Part shown: positions 53,614 to 62,992 of the stretch, one piece after another
How positions within the stretch are numbered: the first letter of the stretch is position 1
How the letters are laid out: every line of letters starts with the position of its first letter
Source of the DNA: an uncultured bacterium
Lineage (GTDB): Bacteria > Cyanobacteriota > Vampirovibrionia > Gastranaerophilales > Gastranaerophilaceae
Reading direction: 5' to 3'
Assembly (NCBI GenBank): GCA_902462155.1
Contig: CABQAQ010000006.1
Coordinates: forward strand, 62,001-126,000
Length of the DNA: 64,000 nucleotides
Notes under the pieces: generated by a model
The model's input: the letters and a program-made list of their open reading frames with translations, nothing else
Told to the model about the DNA's origin: nothing
Databases searched by the model: none
Position numbers and translations under genes: made by a program

Positions 53614-54042
53614 TTAAACAAGTTGAATCAATGCCATAACAGCAGCATCACCACGTCTTGGCGGTAATCTGAAAATTCTTGTATATCCACCATTTCTAGA
53701 CGTATATTTTGGTCCTATTTCATTAAATAATTTTCTTAAAACAGTTTCATCTGTATATTTTTTCTCTTTTGATTTTTCTGAAACTACTTCTTTTGTATCT
53801 CTATCTATATACTTACCTGTATTAAGATCATAAATAAACTTAAGAACTTGACGACGAGATGCTAAATCACCTTTCTTTGCAAAAGTAATAATAGATTCTA
53901 CATAAGGTCTTAAAGCTTTTGCTTTTGAAATAGTTGTCTTTATTTCACCGTGTAAAAGCAATTGAGAAGCTAATGCTCTTAATAAAGCCTTTCTTTGATC
54001 TTGAGGTCTGGATAATCTGTGCTTTTTACAGTTATGTCTCAT
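53614..54042 (-). CDS. rplQ: 50S ribosomal protein L17
   Basis: 142 residues, longer than the usual 116-130. MRHNCKKHRLSRPQDQRKALLRALA and GGYTRIFRLPPRRGDAAVMALIQLV are typical. Residues about 72-97 (KYIDRDTKEVVSEKSKEKKY) form a charged insertion in the middle of the protein. Confidence 0.95.
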   Translation of the reverse strand: MRHNCKKHRLSRPQDQRKALLRALASQLLLHGEIKTTISKAKALRPYVESIITFAKKGDLASRRQVLKFIYDLNTGKYIDRDTKEVVSEKSKEKKYTDETVLRKLFNEIGPKYTSRNGGYTRIFRLPPRRGDAAVMALIQLV

Positions 54043-54073
54043 TTTTATAATCCTTTATAATTTACTTTTCTTG

Positions 54074-55054
54074 TTATTCGATATCTGATGGTTCAAACCC
54101 TTCCGGATTAGGCATAAGTTCTAACCCACAAGCGTGTAATTTTTCTATTACCTCATCTGAAGATTTTTTACCAAAGTTTTTAATATTTAATAAGTCGTGT
54201 TCTGACTTTTTCAATAATTCTGCTAAAGAGTTAATACTAGCACGTTTTAAACAGTTATACGCTCTTACTGATAATTCTAAATCTTCAATAGTAATACTAG
54301 GTGCAGCTGTTTCTACAACTTTTTCCTCTTCTATATATGTTGAAGGTTCTGTAATAACTGGCTGACCTGTTATTGCGGCTATCTGCATAAAATGTTCTAT
54401 TAATAGATTCGCTGCTTGTGATAAGGCAACATTAACATCTATACTTCCATTTGACCACATCTCTAATGTTAATTTATCATAGTCTATTACATCACCAACA
54501 CGTGTAGTTTCAACATTATAGCTTACTCTCTTTATAGGCATAAATACTGCATCGATAGGAAGCATATCTATTGGTAAACTACCCTTGTTCTCTTTTAATA
54601 CATCGTATGTGATATAACCTTTTCCATTCTCTACAATAATATCTGCGTGAATAGAACCACCTTCTGTAATAGTGCATAATAACCAATCAGGATTAACTAC
54701 TTTTACTCCTGCTGGCAATTGAATGTCAGATGCCAAAACCGGTCCCGGTCTGTCAATATCTAGTCTTAAATGCTGGTCTTCTTTTGTATCCATCTTTACT
54801 ACCAGACCTTTGAAGTTTAACATCACATCTATTACATCTTCTACTATACCAGGGATTGATGTATATTCGTGAGTAATACCCTCAATTCTGATAGATGTAA
54901 CTGCAGCACCCTCTAATGATGATAATAAAACTCTTCTTAAAGAATTCCCTATTGTAGTACCAAAACCTCTTTCAAGTGGCTCAATTACAAATTTACCATA
55001 TTGGGATCCATCAGAATCGGTTGTGGTATTTATACATTTTATCTTTAATTCCAT
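54074..55054 (-). CDS. rpoA: DNA-directed RNA polymerase subunit alpha
   Basis: 326 residues. The N-terminal assembly domain has ERGFGTTIGNSLRRVLLSSLEGAA; a linker near 230-250; and the C-terminal domain (about 255-320) with LELSVRAYNCLKRASINSLAELL, which contacts UP elements and activators. Standard place between rpsD and rplQ. Confidence 0.98.
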   Translation of the reverse strand: MELKIKCINTTTDSDGSQYGKFVIEPLERGFGTTIGNSLRRVLLSSLEGAAVTSIRIEGITHEYTSIPGIVEDVIDVMLNFKGLVVKMDTKEDQHLRLDIDRPGPVLASDIQLPAGVKVVNPDWLLCTITEGGSIHADIIVENGKGYITYDVLKENKGSLPIDMLPIDAVFMPIKRVSYNVETTRVGDVIDYDKLTLEMWSNGSIDVNVALSQAANLLIEHFMQIAAITGQPVITEPSTYIEEEKVVETAAPSITIEDLELSVRAYNCLKRASINSLAELLKKSEHDLLNIKNFGKKSSDEVIEKLHACGLELMPNPEGFEPSDIE

Positions 55055-55073
55055 TGATTTTTCCTCACTCCTC

Positions 55074-55676
55074 TTATTTAGAATAATATTCGATTACAAG
55101 ATGTTCTTTAAATTCAGGATCTAGTTCATCCCTTTGAGGAATTCTATCAAATTTTATTTTCTGAGCTTCTTTATCAATTGTCATCCAAGCAGGTGCTATC
55201 GCCATATCAATTGATTCTAAAACATTTGTTAAAAATTTATTACTCTTTGTTTTTATTGTAATCTCATCGTTTTCTTTTACAAGGTATGATGCTATATTAA
55301 CTTTTTTACCGTTAACTAAAACGTGATTGTGACTTACTATTTGTCTAGCCTGTTTACGAGTTATTGCAAAACCTGCTCTGAATATTACATTGTCTAATCT
55401 TGATTCTAAAATTTGAAGTAAAATAGTACCTGTAACACCCTTTTTGCTAGCTGCTGCGTGATAATATTTTGCAAATTGCTTCTCGCTTACAAGATATGTA
55501 TATCTTATTTTTTGCTTCTCTTTTAAGTGGATAGCATAATCAGAAAGCTTTTTTCTTACCGCACCGTGCTGACCTGACGCATTTTGTCTTAATGAAGAAA
55601 CAAGTTTTCTATTTGATAAATCTTTTACTCCATAATTACGGAATAATTTATTATTAGGTCCTGTATATCTGGCCAA
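55074..55676 (-). CDS. rpsD: 30S ribosomal protein S4
   Basis: 200 residues. MARYTGPNNKLFRNYGV and the S4 RNA-binding domain LESRLDNVIFRAGFAITRKQARQ plus NHVLVNGKKVNIAS. No zinc-binding Cys cluster, so the zinc-free form. It nucleates 16S assembly. Confidence 0.97.
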   Translation of the reverse strand: MARYTGPNNKLFRNYGVKDLSNRKLVSSLRQNASGQHGAVRKKLSDYAIHLKEKQKIRYTYLVSEKQFAKYYHAAASKKGVTGTILLQILESRLDNVIFRAGFAITRKQARQIVSHNHVLVNGKKVNIASYLVKENDEITIKTKSNKFLTNVLESIDMAIAPAWMTIDKEAQKIKFDRIPQRDELDPEFKEHLVIEYYSK

Positions 55677-55704
55677 TTTTTGACTCCTTTATTAATTTAA
55701 TTAA

Positions 55705-56091
55705 TTACACTCTTCTTTTCTTAGGTGGACGACATCCATTATGAGGGATAGGTGTTACGTCCTTAATTAAAGTTATCTCAAGTCCGGCTGCTTGGATAGC
55801 TCTTATCGCTGTTTCTCTTCCAGAACCTGGCCCTTTGATATATACTTCAACTTTTTTCATTCCTTGATCTATAGATTTCTTTGCTACTATTTCTGCTGCA
55901 CTCTGTGCTGCAAATGGAGTACCTTTACGTGCCCCTTTAAATCCGCATCCTCCAGCTGATGCCCAAGCAATAGCATTACCTTGGGTGTCTGTCGATGTGA
56001 CTATTGTATTATTGAAAGTAGATTGAATATGTACAACACCTTGTAACACATTCTTTCTTTCCTTTTTTTTAGTTTTTGTTGGTCTAGCCAT
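55705..56091 (-). CDS. rpsK: 30S ribosomal protein S11
   Basis: 128 residues. GVVHIQSTFNNTIVTSTDTQGN, SAGGCGFKGARKGTPFAAQ, YIKGPGSGRE and the C-terminal PHNGCRPPKKRRV are conserved. Confidence 0.97.
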   Translation of the reverse strand: MARPTKTKKKERKNVLQGVVHIQSTFNNTIVTSTDTQGNAIAWASAGGCGFKGARKGTPFAAQSAAEIVAKKSIDQGMKKVEVYIKGPGSGRETAIRAIQAAGLEITLIKDVTPIPHNGCRPPKKRRV

Positions 56092-56134
56092 TGTAATTTA
56101 TTACTCCTTTAAATTATTTTATCATTATAATCTA

Positions 56135-56503
56135 TTACTTCTTTTTACCTGCTATAGGTCCTGTCTTCTTACCACGTCTTGTACGTGCATTTGTTTTTGT
56201 CCTTTGACCACGTGCAGGAAGCTTACGTCTATGACGAAGACCACGATAAGAATTAATTTCTGATAATCTCTTTATATTCTGAGATTCTTCTCTCTTTAAA
56301 TCACCTTCTATTGCATAGTGGGATATCTCATCTCTTAATTTCTTTAAATCCTCATCAGTTAAATCATCGGTCTTTAAATCCTCTGATATTCCTGTAGCCT
56401 CTAGTATCTTTGCACTCCTTGACTTACCTATTCCATATATATAAGTAAGCGCTATTATCATTCTTTTGTTACGAGGTAAATCTACCCCAACAAGTCTTGC
56501 CAT
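56135..56503 (-). CDS. rpsM: 30S ribosomal protein S13
   Basis: 122 residues. MARLVGVDLPRNKRMIIALTYIYGIG with the helix-two-turn-helix, YRGLRHRRKLPARGQRTKTNART, and a basic tail GKKTGPIAGKKK. It contacts tRNA and the subunit bridge. Confidence 0.97.
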   Translation of the reverse strand: MARLVGVDLPRNKRMIIALTYIYGIGKSRSAKILEATGISEDLKTDDLTDEDLKKLRDEISHYAIEGDLKREESQNIKRLSEINSYRGLRHRRKLPARGQRTKTNARTRRGKKTGPIAGKKK

Positions 56504-56575
56504 ATTTATATTGCTCCTTTTACATTACTTTTATTTTATTCTTTGTAAAAAAGATAGCTTTTTATCTATTCTTTT

Positions 56576-56689
56576 TTACCCTTGTCTTTGTTTATGCTTT
56601 GGATTCTCGCATATTACTGCTATTCTGCCTTTTCTTTTGATTACTTTGCATTTATCGCAAATCTTTTTTACTGATGCTCTGACTTTCAT
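56576..56689 (-). CDS. rpmJ: 50S ribosomal protein L36
   Basis: Short gene of 37 residues read directly from the minus strand: MKVRASVKKICDKCKVIKRK followed by GRIAVICENPKHKQRQG. The zinc site is Cys11, Cys14, Cys27 and His32, the usual C+ form. It lies between infA and rpsM, its standard place. Confidence 0.96.
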   Translation of the reverse strand: MKVRASVKKICDKCKVIKRKGRIAVICENPKHKQRQG

Positions 56690-56707
56690 TTTCTCTTGTT
56701 CCTTTTT

Positions 56708-56923
56708 TTATTTTAAACGATATGTTATTCTTCCTCGACTAAGGTCATATGGGGTCATTTCTACTTTTACCTTATCTCCTGGTAATATCCTTATAAAATT
56801 CTTCCTTATCTTTCCTGATATATGCGCTAATATTTCGTGATTGTTTTCTAATACTACTCTAAACATCGCATTCGGTAGTGATTCAAGTATTGTCCCTTCA
56901 AATTCTATTACGTCTTTTCCCAC
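56708..56923 (-). CDS. infA: Translation initiation factor IF-1
   Basis: 71 residues with a GTG start and GAGG about 8 bases upstream. FEGTILESLPNAMFRVVLENNHEILAHISGK and the OB-fold end DLSRGRITYRLK identify IF-1, which occupies the ribosomal A site during initiation. First gene of this operon; map, adk and secY, often found directly upstream, are absent. Confidence 0.97.
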   Translation of the reverse strand: MGKDVIEFEGTILESLPNAMFRVVLENNHEILAHISGKIRKNFIRILPGDKVKVEMTPYDLSRGRITYRLK

Positions 56924-57239
56924 ATTTACCTCGTTTTTATTTTTTATTTATTTTTTATACAAAAATAATAACTTACTTTTGTATATTATTATCCTACATG
57001 TAAAATTTTCATAATCAATACCTTCTCTTAAACTTTTTTTGCTTTTTATTCAACACTTTTCGCTATTTATTCGCTTTTTGTTTTTTTAATCTTTGAATAT
57101 ATTAAGCTATATTCGCTTTTATTCCAAAATCCATTTAGATTAATATTTACGCATGCTAATTGTTAACAAATGTAAATATTTAAAATGTTTCATCTTTATA
57201 AAAACAATCAGTTCGCCTTATATACTCATAACTACTCTT
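56924..57239. other. Non-coding region upstream of infA
   Basis: About 315 bases, AT-rich. It contains an inverted repeat TACAAAA/TTTTGTA around 56956-56982 and three TTCGCT-type words between 57055 and 57125. The infA promoter presumably lies here, but I cannot place it with confidence. Confidence 0.45.
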
Positions 57240-58154
57240 TTATAATATGCAAAATAATATTATTAAACTGGCTAAAATTATAGACGGTGCAAATGGTAAA
57301 TATATACCTGATTCCGATTTTATATTCTTTAATATCACCATTATTGTTTTTATTCCGATTATTAAATACGATATTATTAATGCTATAATTATCCATATAT
57401 TTAAAAAGTAATATGACTGCATATATAAAAAGAATATTGTATAAAATATAAATAAACTTAAATAAAATATCGTAGTATACTTCTTTTCAGTTATAAGACT
57501 TTTTACATAAATAGGTAAACTACTTATAGCTTGGATTAGAAAACTTAAAAATAATATTATTATTGTATTGTTCAAACCAAAAATTGAACCTACTCCTGCT
57601 AAAACATAAGAATCACCCTCTCCAAATACTCTTTTACCTATTACTTTTTCTATAATTCTAGATAAAACTTCTAAAAATAAAGCTCCTACTATTAAACCTA
57701 AAATACTTGAAATTATTGTCTTCGTAAAAATTGCCTTTATAATCCCTAGTATCATTAACATTACTGTATGTCTTACAAATATTACTTTCTCTTTAAAGTC
57801 ACTTACGGCTATTACGATAAATATAGACACAATTACAAGATAATATAATAATTCATAGCTTAAATCAAACTTAAAATATAATAATAAATATAAAATGCCC
57901 GTTACTAATTCAACAATAGGATATTGTATTGATATCTTTTCTTTACAATATCTACACTTACCTCTTAACATTAGATACGATAAAATAGGAATATTATCAT
58001 ACCACTTTAATTTATGATTACATTTCGGACATTTTGAGCCCGGAAAAATAATTGACTCCTGACTAAAACCTCTTAAAATAACTACATTAAGAAAACTTCC
58101 AAGAATTAATCCTATAATAAATACAAAAATTGCTATATATATTGTATAAATCAT
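57240..58154 (-). CDS. pilD: Prepilin peptidase (type IV leader peptidase, A24 family)
   Basis: 304 residues, about eight membrane helices. It cleaves and usually methylates type IV prepilins. GSFLNVVILR near the start; the cytoplasmic zinc loop has Cys42, Cys45, Cys67 and Cys70; the catalytic aspartates are Asp119 (VSDFKEK) and Asp181 (GEGDSYVLAG). It lies 6 bases after a SigF-like sigma factor gene and probably in the same transcript. No pilin gene is in the window. Confidence 0.92.
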   Translation of the reverse strand: MIYTIYIAIFVFIIGLILGSFLNVVILRGFSQESIIFPGSKCPKCNHKLKWYDNIPILSYLMLRGKCRYCKEKISIQYPIVELVTGILYLLLYFKFDLSYELLYYLVIVSIFIVIAVSDFKEKVIFVRHTVMLMILGIIKAIFTKTIISSILGLIVGALFLEVLSRIIEKVIGKRVFGEGDSYVLAGVGSIFGLNNTIIILFLSFLIQAISSLPIYVKSLITEKKYTTIFYLSLFIFYTIFFLYMQSYYFLNIWIIIALIISYLIIGIKTIMVILKNIKSESGIYLPFAPSIILASLIILFCIL

Positions 58155-58160
58155 ATAAAA

Positions 58161-58943
58161 TTAACCCTTTCTAGCTTCTTTATCACTCATAATTTTAAAT
58201 AACTCATTTAAGGCTTTCTTTATTTTTCTTGATACTTGCATCTGGGAAATGTTTAAAATCTGGGCAATATCTTTTTGGGATAAATCTTCAAAAAAGTTAA
58301 GTAATATAATATTCTTTAAGTCCTCAGGTAATCTGTTTATTGCAGATGTAAGCATTATATTTTTCTCTTTTAAGTCCTGTAATCTTTCGTAATTTTCATC
58401 TAGTACTTTATCTTCCCAAGCATTGTTTTTTGATTCCAGATATATTTCTTCAAGAGAAATAGCTCGTTTTCTTCTTTCAACTTCTATTGCGGTCTTTACT
58501 TTCTTTATCGGAACCTGTAATTCTTTTGCTATTTCTAAATCACTTGGTAACTGGTTATTTCTACTTTTTAATTGTTGAATAATCTGCGAAATTCTATATG
58601 CTAATTCATAATATTCTCTTGGAACTTTTATCATGCTTATTTTATCTCTTAGATAATGTTTTATTTCTCCTGTTATCAAATATGTAGCATAGGCTTTAAA
58701 ATTCTTACTTAAATCAGGATCATAAAACTCAATAGCCTTTATAAGACCTAATGATCCTACTTGTGTTATATCATCAATAGGGTCCGTACTTCTACGAGCT
58801 AAGCTGTTCGCTATTTTTTTTACCAATGGAAAGCACGAAGAAAATACAAGATCTCTTAAATGATTACTTACTTTCGGATTATTCTCTTTTTTGTATTCAT
58901 CTAATAGTAAAGTTATATTTTCAAAATTAATATTCTGTTCCAT
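58161..58943 (-). CDS. RNA polymerase sigma factor, SigF/SigB-like (group 3)
   Basis: 260 residues. Region 2 contains DDITQVGSLGLIKAIEFYDP and FKAYATYLITGEIKHYLRD. Region 3 spans about 110-165. Region 4 with the helix-turn-helix is LSQKDIAQILNISQMQVSRKIKKALNEL. Region 1.1 is lacking, as in alternative sigma factors. In cyanobacteria SigF controls type IV pilus genes, and the next gene here is a prepilin peptidase, so a pilus or surface regulon is a reasonable inference. Confidence 0.88.
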   Translation of the reverse strand: MEQNINFENITLLLDEYKKENNPKVSNHLRDLVFSSCFPLVKKIANSLARRSTDPIDDITQVGSLGLIKAIEFYDPDLSKNFKAYATYLITGEIKHYLRDKISMIKVPREYYELAYRISQIIQQLKSRNNQLPSDLEIAKELQVPIKKVKTAIEVERRKRAISLEEIYLESKNNAWEDKVLDENYERLQDLKEKNIMLTSAINRLPEDLKNIILLNFFEDLSQKDIAQILNISQMQVSRKIKKALNELFKIMSDKEARKG

Positions 58944-59056
58944 TTGTTGTTACTTTATACATATTTAATAAATTGATTTAAAATTAAATTAATTATAACA
59001 TAATATACATAATAACATAATTAAAATAATAAAATGTTAAAAAGGATGATATATTG

Positions 59057-60130
59057 ATGAAATTATTTAGAATATTATTATTACTAATTTTTATAAGTAT
59101 GGGCTTAGTATCTAATGTTTACTCGGCAACTTTGGATGAGATGATAGGTCAGATGATTTTAATCGGCTTTCAAGGTAAAAGTACTTTTTCTTCTGACTAT
59201 AAAGCTTTAAAAAAACAGATAGAAAAAGGGCACATAACGGGAGTTATTTTATTTTCGAAGAATATTTCCAACCCAGAACAGTTAGCTAAGCTAACAGAAA
59301 ACCTTAAATCTATAAAATCAAAAGAACCTATCTTTATATCTATAGACCAAGAAGGTGGAAATGTTTCAAGATTAAATAAGAAAAACGGCTTTGATAACTT
59401 CTTATCTTTTAAGGATTTAGGAAATTTAGATTCTCAAAAAATAGAAACTGAATATTCTAAAATGATTAAGTTATTAAAAAAGTATAATTTTAATTTAAAC
59501 TTTTCACCTTGTGTAGATCTGGATACAAATCCGGAATCAATAATAAGTAAAAAAAATAGAAGTTTCTCTAATAATCCATACATAGTTGCTGAAAAATCCA
59601 AAATAATTATTGATGTACAGAATAAATACAATATCATATCTTGTCTAAAACATTTCCCCGGACACGGAAGTGCTTTAGGTGATACTCACTTAAGCTATGT
59701 TGATACTACTGATACTTGGAGTTGGGATGAGCTTATTCCTTATCAAGAGCTTAAAGATCAGAAAAATATTATGATTATGATCTCTCATGTTTATAATCAA
59801 AAACTCGATTCTATATATCCTGCAAGTATGTCTTATACTATTGTTACAGACTTATTAAGAAAGTATATTCAATATGATGGTGTCATTATTTCTGATGACT
59901 TAGATATGAAAGCTATCAAAGATAATTATAATTTGGAAAATATCATAATAAACGTAATAAATTCAGGTAGTGATATATTATTATTTTCTAACTATGAACA
60001 GTCTAATCCAAAATTAGCTTATGAAGTAACTAGTATAATCAAAAAAGCTATCAAAGAAAAAACTATAAAAAAAGAAAGAATAGAAGAATCTTATAATAGA
60101 ATATTAAAATTAAAAAGAGAGGCATTATAA
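59057..60130 (+). CDS. nagZ: Glycoside hydrolase family 3 beta-N-acetylhexosaminidase
   Basis: 357 residues from the ATG at 59057 (an in-frame TTG lies one codon earlier); AAGGA is upstream. Signal peptide about 1-24 (LLLLIFISMGLVSNVYSA). GH3 motifs: IDQEGGNVSRLN, NFSPCVDL, CLKHFPGHGSALGDTH with the NagZ catalytic His/Asp loop, and GVIISDDLDMKAI with the nucleophile Asp. It releases GlcNAc from muropeptides or other glycans; the signal peptide suggests action outside the cytoplasm. It is followed 3 bases later by a YhcH-family gene. Confidence 0.93.
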   Translation: MKLFRILLLLIFISMGLVSNVYSATLDEMIGQMILIGFQGKSTFSSDYKALKKQIEKGHITGVILFSKNISNPEQLAKLTENLKSIKSKEPIFISIDQEGGNVSRLNKKNGFDNFLSFKDLGNLDSQKIETEYSKMIKLLKKYNFNLNFSPCVDLDTNPESIISKKNRSFSNNPYIVAEKSKIIIDVQNKYNIISCLKHFPGHGSALGDTHLSYVDTTDTWSWDELIPYQELKDQKNIMIMISHVYNQKLDSIYPASMSYTIVTDLLRKYIQYDGVIISDDLDMKAIKDNYNLENIIINVINSGSDILLFSNYEQSNPKLAYEVTSIIKKAIKEKTIKKERIEESYNRILKLKREAL

Positions 60131-60133
60131 ATA

Positions 60134-60595
60134 ATGATTTTTGATAAAATAGAAAATTTATCCAGATATAGCTTATTGGATAAAAATTTTAACAAAATAA
60201 TAGAATTTATATCTAAAAAAAATCTTAATGATATAGAAGATGGAAAATATATTATTGAAGAAGAAAATTTATACGTAAATATTGAAACCTATAATACCAA
60301 AAGAGAACAAGAAGGGAAATTAGAAGCACATAGAAAATATATTGATTTGCAATATATAATAAAAGGTCAAGAAAGATTTGCTATTTGTGATATCCAAGAT
60401 ATAGAAAAAGTAATAGAGGAATATAACTCCGAACGTGATATAATATTTTTTGCAAGTAAGGCAAAACAATTTATAGAAGCAAGGTCAGGCGAATTTCTCA
60501 TATTTGATGAAAATTGTGTACATATGCCTCAATTAAGAATAAAAGATGATATATCCGATAAAGTAAAAAAAGCTGTTTTTAAAATAAAGATATAA
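60134..60595 (+). CDS. YhcH/YjgK/YiaL (DUF386) family protein
   Basis: 153 residues, a cupin-like domain. NVETYNTKREQEGKLEAHRKYIDLQ contains the conserved Glu and His residues of the family's metal site, with FAICDIQD and FDENCVHMPQL further on. Family members occur in sialic acid and amino-sugar operons and may act as sugar anomerases or isomerases. Pairing with the secreted hexosaminidase gene supports a role in handling released sugars. Confidence 0.85.
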   Translation: MIFDKIENLSRYSLLDKNFNKIIEFISKKNLNDIEDGKYIIEEENLYVNIETYNTKREQEGKLEAHRKYIDLQYIIKGQERFAICDIQDIEKVIEEYNSERDIIFFASKAKQFIEARSGEFLIFDENCVHMPQLRIKDDISDKVKKAVFKIKI

Positions 60596-60614
60596 AAATT
60601 GATTCTATTTTAAC

Positions 60615-62252
60615 TTATGAATTATTACCTTCCAAAAGTTGAAGATTAATTTTTGCCTCTTTATGGTTAGGATTTAGCTCTAAAACTTTTTTGTATTCTT
60701 CTTTAGCAGAATCAAAATTACCTTCCAACTCATAAGTAAGAGCCAGATTATATTTAATATCAGAATTATCAGGCTGGAGTTTAGATGCAGCATTAAGATG
60801 AATTAAAGCATTCGAAACATCTTTATCTTTAGCAGCAATAATACCCAAAGAAGTATGGGCTAAAGCATTATCAGGATCAATAGAAATAGCATCAAGATAT
60901 GCTTGTTTTGCATCATAGATATTTTCAAGTTCATAACTTAAATCTCCAAATGCCATATAATAACTGCTTTCTTGAGGGGCAAGTTCTATTGCTCGTTTAT
61001 ATTGCTTAACTGCCTCATAATAGTTCTTTATTTTATAATTAATATTTCCCATATTAAAATAAATATCCGCATTATTATCATCAACTTCTAAACCTTTTAA
61101 AAACACATCAAAAGCCTCATTGAAGTTGTTTGAAGCTATAAGAGATTTCCCCCAATCACAATAAATTTGACTTAAATTAGATTTTAAGAATGGTAAATCA
61201 TTAACCCTAGCCTCTTCAAGTATCTCCGAGTATAAATTAACCGCTTTATCAAATTGATTTAAAAGTGAATACCCAAGTGCTAAAGTCTGTTTGAGATATA
61301 AATTCGAAGGATCTTTTTTTAAAGCATCTTTTAAAATATCTATACCCTCTGTAACCTTATCAGTCGCAATATAAGATTTAGCGATAGTATTCTGTATATT
61401 TGTATAATATATATTTTCAAATTGAAGAGCTATAGAGGCATATTTAATCGCCTCATCGTAATCTTTAACTTCATAACACGTATTACTAAGCTCATCATAA
61501 AGTTCATAATTATCCGGATCTATTTCTATACAAGTTTTAAGTATAGAAATAACATTTTCTTTATCACCTATATTTCTATAAGCTTCTTTAAGATATAAAA
61601 GCACATCAATGTTATCCGGATATTGGATAAGCACCTCCTTAGCTTTATTAATAACATTATCCCATTCTTTAAAATCCGAATGAATTTTTAAAATAATAAT
61701 ATTAGCTTGAAGAAGTTCTTCTTTATTATTTGATAATGTAATAAAATGTGAGTACATTTTCAAAGCCGAACGTAATTGACCAGTTTTAAGATATAACTGC
61801 GCAAGATAAATAACTGCTTCTTCATTTTCGATATCATGAATAGCTACAGTTTTAAAATATTCAATAGCTTTATAGTCTTTATTAAGTTCAAAATAGCATT
61901 TACCTAAAATAAGATGTGCATTTATATTTTTAGGATTAAATTTAATAACAAGATGTAATTCTTTAATTGCATTAATATAATCGTGTTGATCTTGATATAA
62001 AGATTTAGCATAAATGAATCTTAAATCGAAATGTCCGGGGATTTGCCTTAAGTATTTTTTAGCTAAATTATAAGCTGTTTTAAAACTTTTTTTATCAATA
62101 AGAGTTTTAACTTGAGTTAAAATATCCTCTTCGGACATACTTAGATCCTCACAATTTATTGTTTGCTGTTTTGTTTTAAACAATACAGAGGAAAGTAAAA
62201 AAATAATGATAGAAAATATTATAATAAAAACTGCAATTAATAAATTATTCAT
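60615..62252 (-). CDS. Membrane-anchored TPR-repeat protein
   Basis: 545 residues. An N-terminal hydrophobic helix (about 4-25, LLIAVFIIIFSIIIFLLSSVLF) anchors a long cytoplasmic or periplasmic TPR array of roughly twelve units (for example INAHLILGKCYFELNKDYKAI and AHTSLGIIAAKDKDVSNAL). It ends in NHKEAKINLQLLEGNNS. It converges closely on the YhcH gene. Role unknown; TPR scaffolds of this type often assemble envelope complexes. Confidence 0.82.
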   Translation of the reverse strand: MNNLLIAVFIIIFSIIIFLLSSVLFKTKQQTINCEDLSMSEEDILTQVKTLIDKKSFKTAYNLAKKYLRQIPGHFDLRFIYAKSLYQDQHDYINAIKELHLVIKFNPKNINAHLILGKCYFELNKDYKAIEYFKTVAIHDIENEEAVIYLAQLYLKTGQLRSALKMYSHFITLSNNKEELLQANIIILKIHSDFKEWDNVINKAKEVLIQYPDNIDVLLYLKEAYRNIGDKENVISILKTCIEIDPDNYELYDELSNTCYEVKDYDEAIKYASIALQFENIYYTNIQNTIAKSYIATDKVTEGIDILKDALKKDPSNLYLKQTLALGYSLLNQFDKAVNLYSEILEEARVNDLPFLKSNLSQIYCDWGKSLIASNNFNEAFDVFLKGLEVDDNNADIYFNMGNINYKIKNYYEAVKQYKRAIELAPQESSYYMAFGDLSYELENIYDAKQAYLDAISIDPDNALAHTSLGIIAAKDKDVSNALIHLNAASKLQPDNSDIKYNLALTYELEGNFDSAKEEYKKVLELNPNHKEAKINLQLLEGNNS

Positions 62253-62324
62253 ATGATAAAATATCCTTTAAAATTATTATACAATAAATTACAATAAAGA
62301 AAATAGAAAAAAAATGAAGTATAA

Positions 62325-62915
62325 ATGAAAAAGCGTATAATAGTACTGATACTGGTTACAATAATAAATATAACAGGCTCTATAATAATAGATCAACAAG
62401 TATGTAGAGCAGAAGAATCAGGAGATTCTTGGAATAAAATGATGGATTTTGATAACTCAATACAGGGTCAAAAGCCAATAACAGATAGCGAATTTAATAA
62501 GGTTGTAGAACAATTAGAAAAGCGAAAAAAAACAAAAAGAAAGAAAAAGAATGAAATTCCCCTACCAAATCAGATGGAACAAAATGAGATGTCTTATCTA
62601 AAAGATCATCTAGAATCAACAATAACAATATTATTACCGACAGAGTCTATGACAAAAGATGCAAAACAAATAATTCCAATAGGTTTTTATAAGCTGGTAG
62701 CAGATATAGATAAAACAAAAGAAAAGAATCATTATATAAATTTATATCAAGGTCATAGGTTAATAGCAAAAATAGAAGCAAGAGAAACGCTAGAAGATTT
62801 TGGTCAAGAGAGTATAAATTTTGCCAAAATAATACAAACAGATGATCAAAGATTAAAAGTAATATATGGCTCCTTAGATGTAAACTTAGAAGCAGATCTT
62901 ATAATAGCAAAATAG
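62325..62915 (+). CDS. Secreted hypothetical protein
   Basis: 196 residues. Signal peptide about 1-30 (KKR, hydrophobic VLILVTIINITGSIII, CRA-E). A highly basic patch KRKKTKRKKKNE at about 66-77 precedes a C-terminal domain with alternating strands (STITILLPTESM, GFYKLVADI, YINLYQGHRLIAKI). No family recognised. It lies 77 bases upstream of a response regulator and may share its transcript. Confidence 0.7.
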   Translation: MKKRIIVLILVTIINITGSIIIDQQVCRAEESGDSWNKMMDFDNSIQGQKPITDSEFNKVVEQLEKRKKTKRKKKNEIPLPNQMEQNEMSYLKDHLESTITILLPTESMTKDAKQIIPIGFYKLVADIDKTKEKNHYINLYQGHRLIAKIEARETLEDFGQESINFAKIIQTDDQRLKVIYGSLDVNLEADLIIAK

Positions 62916-62992
62916 AGATAAAAATCTTGATAAAAAAGAAGAAAGATAATAAAATAGAAAATAAAGTAAAAAGTAAAGAAGAATGAATAATT

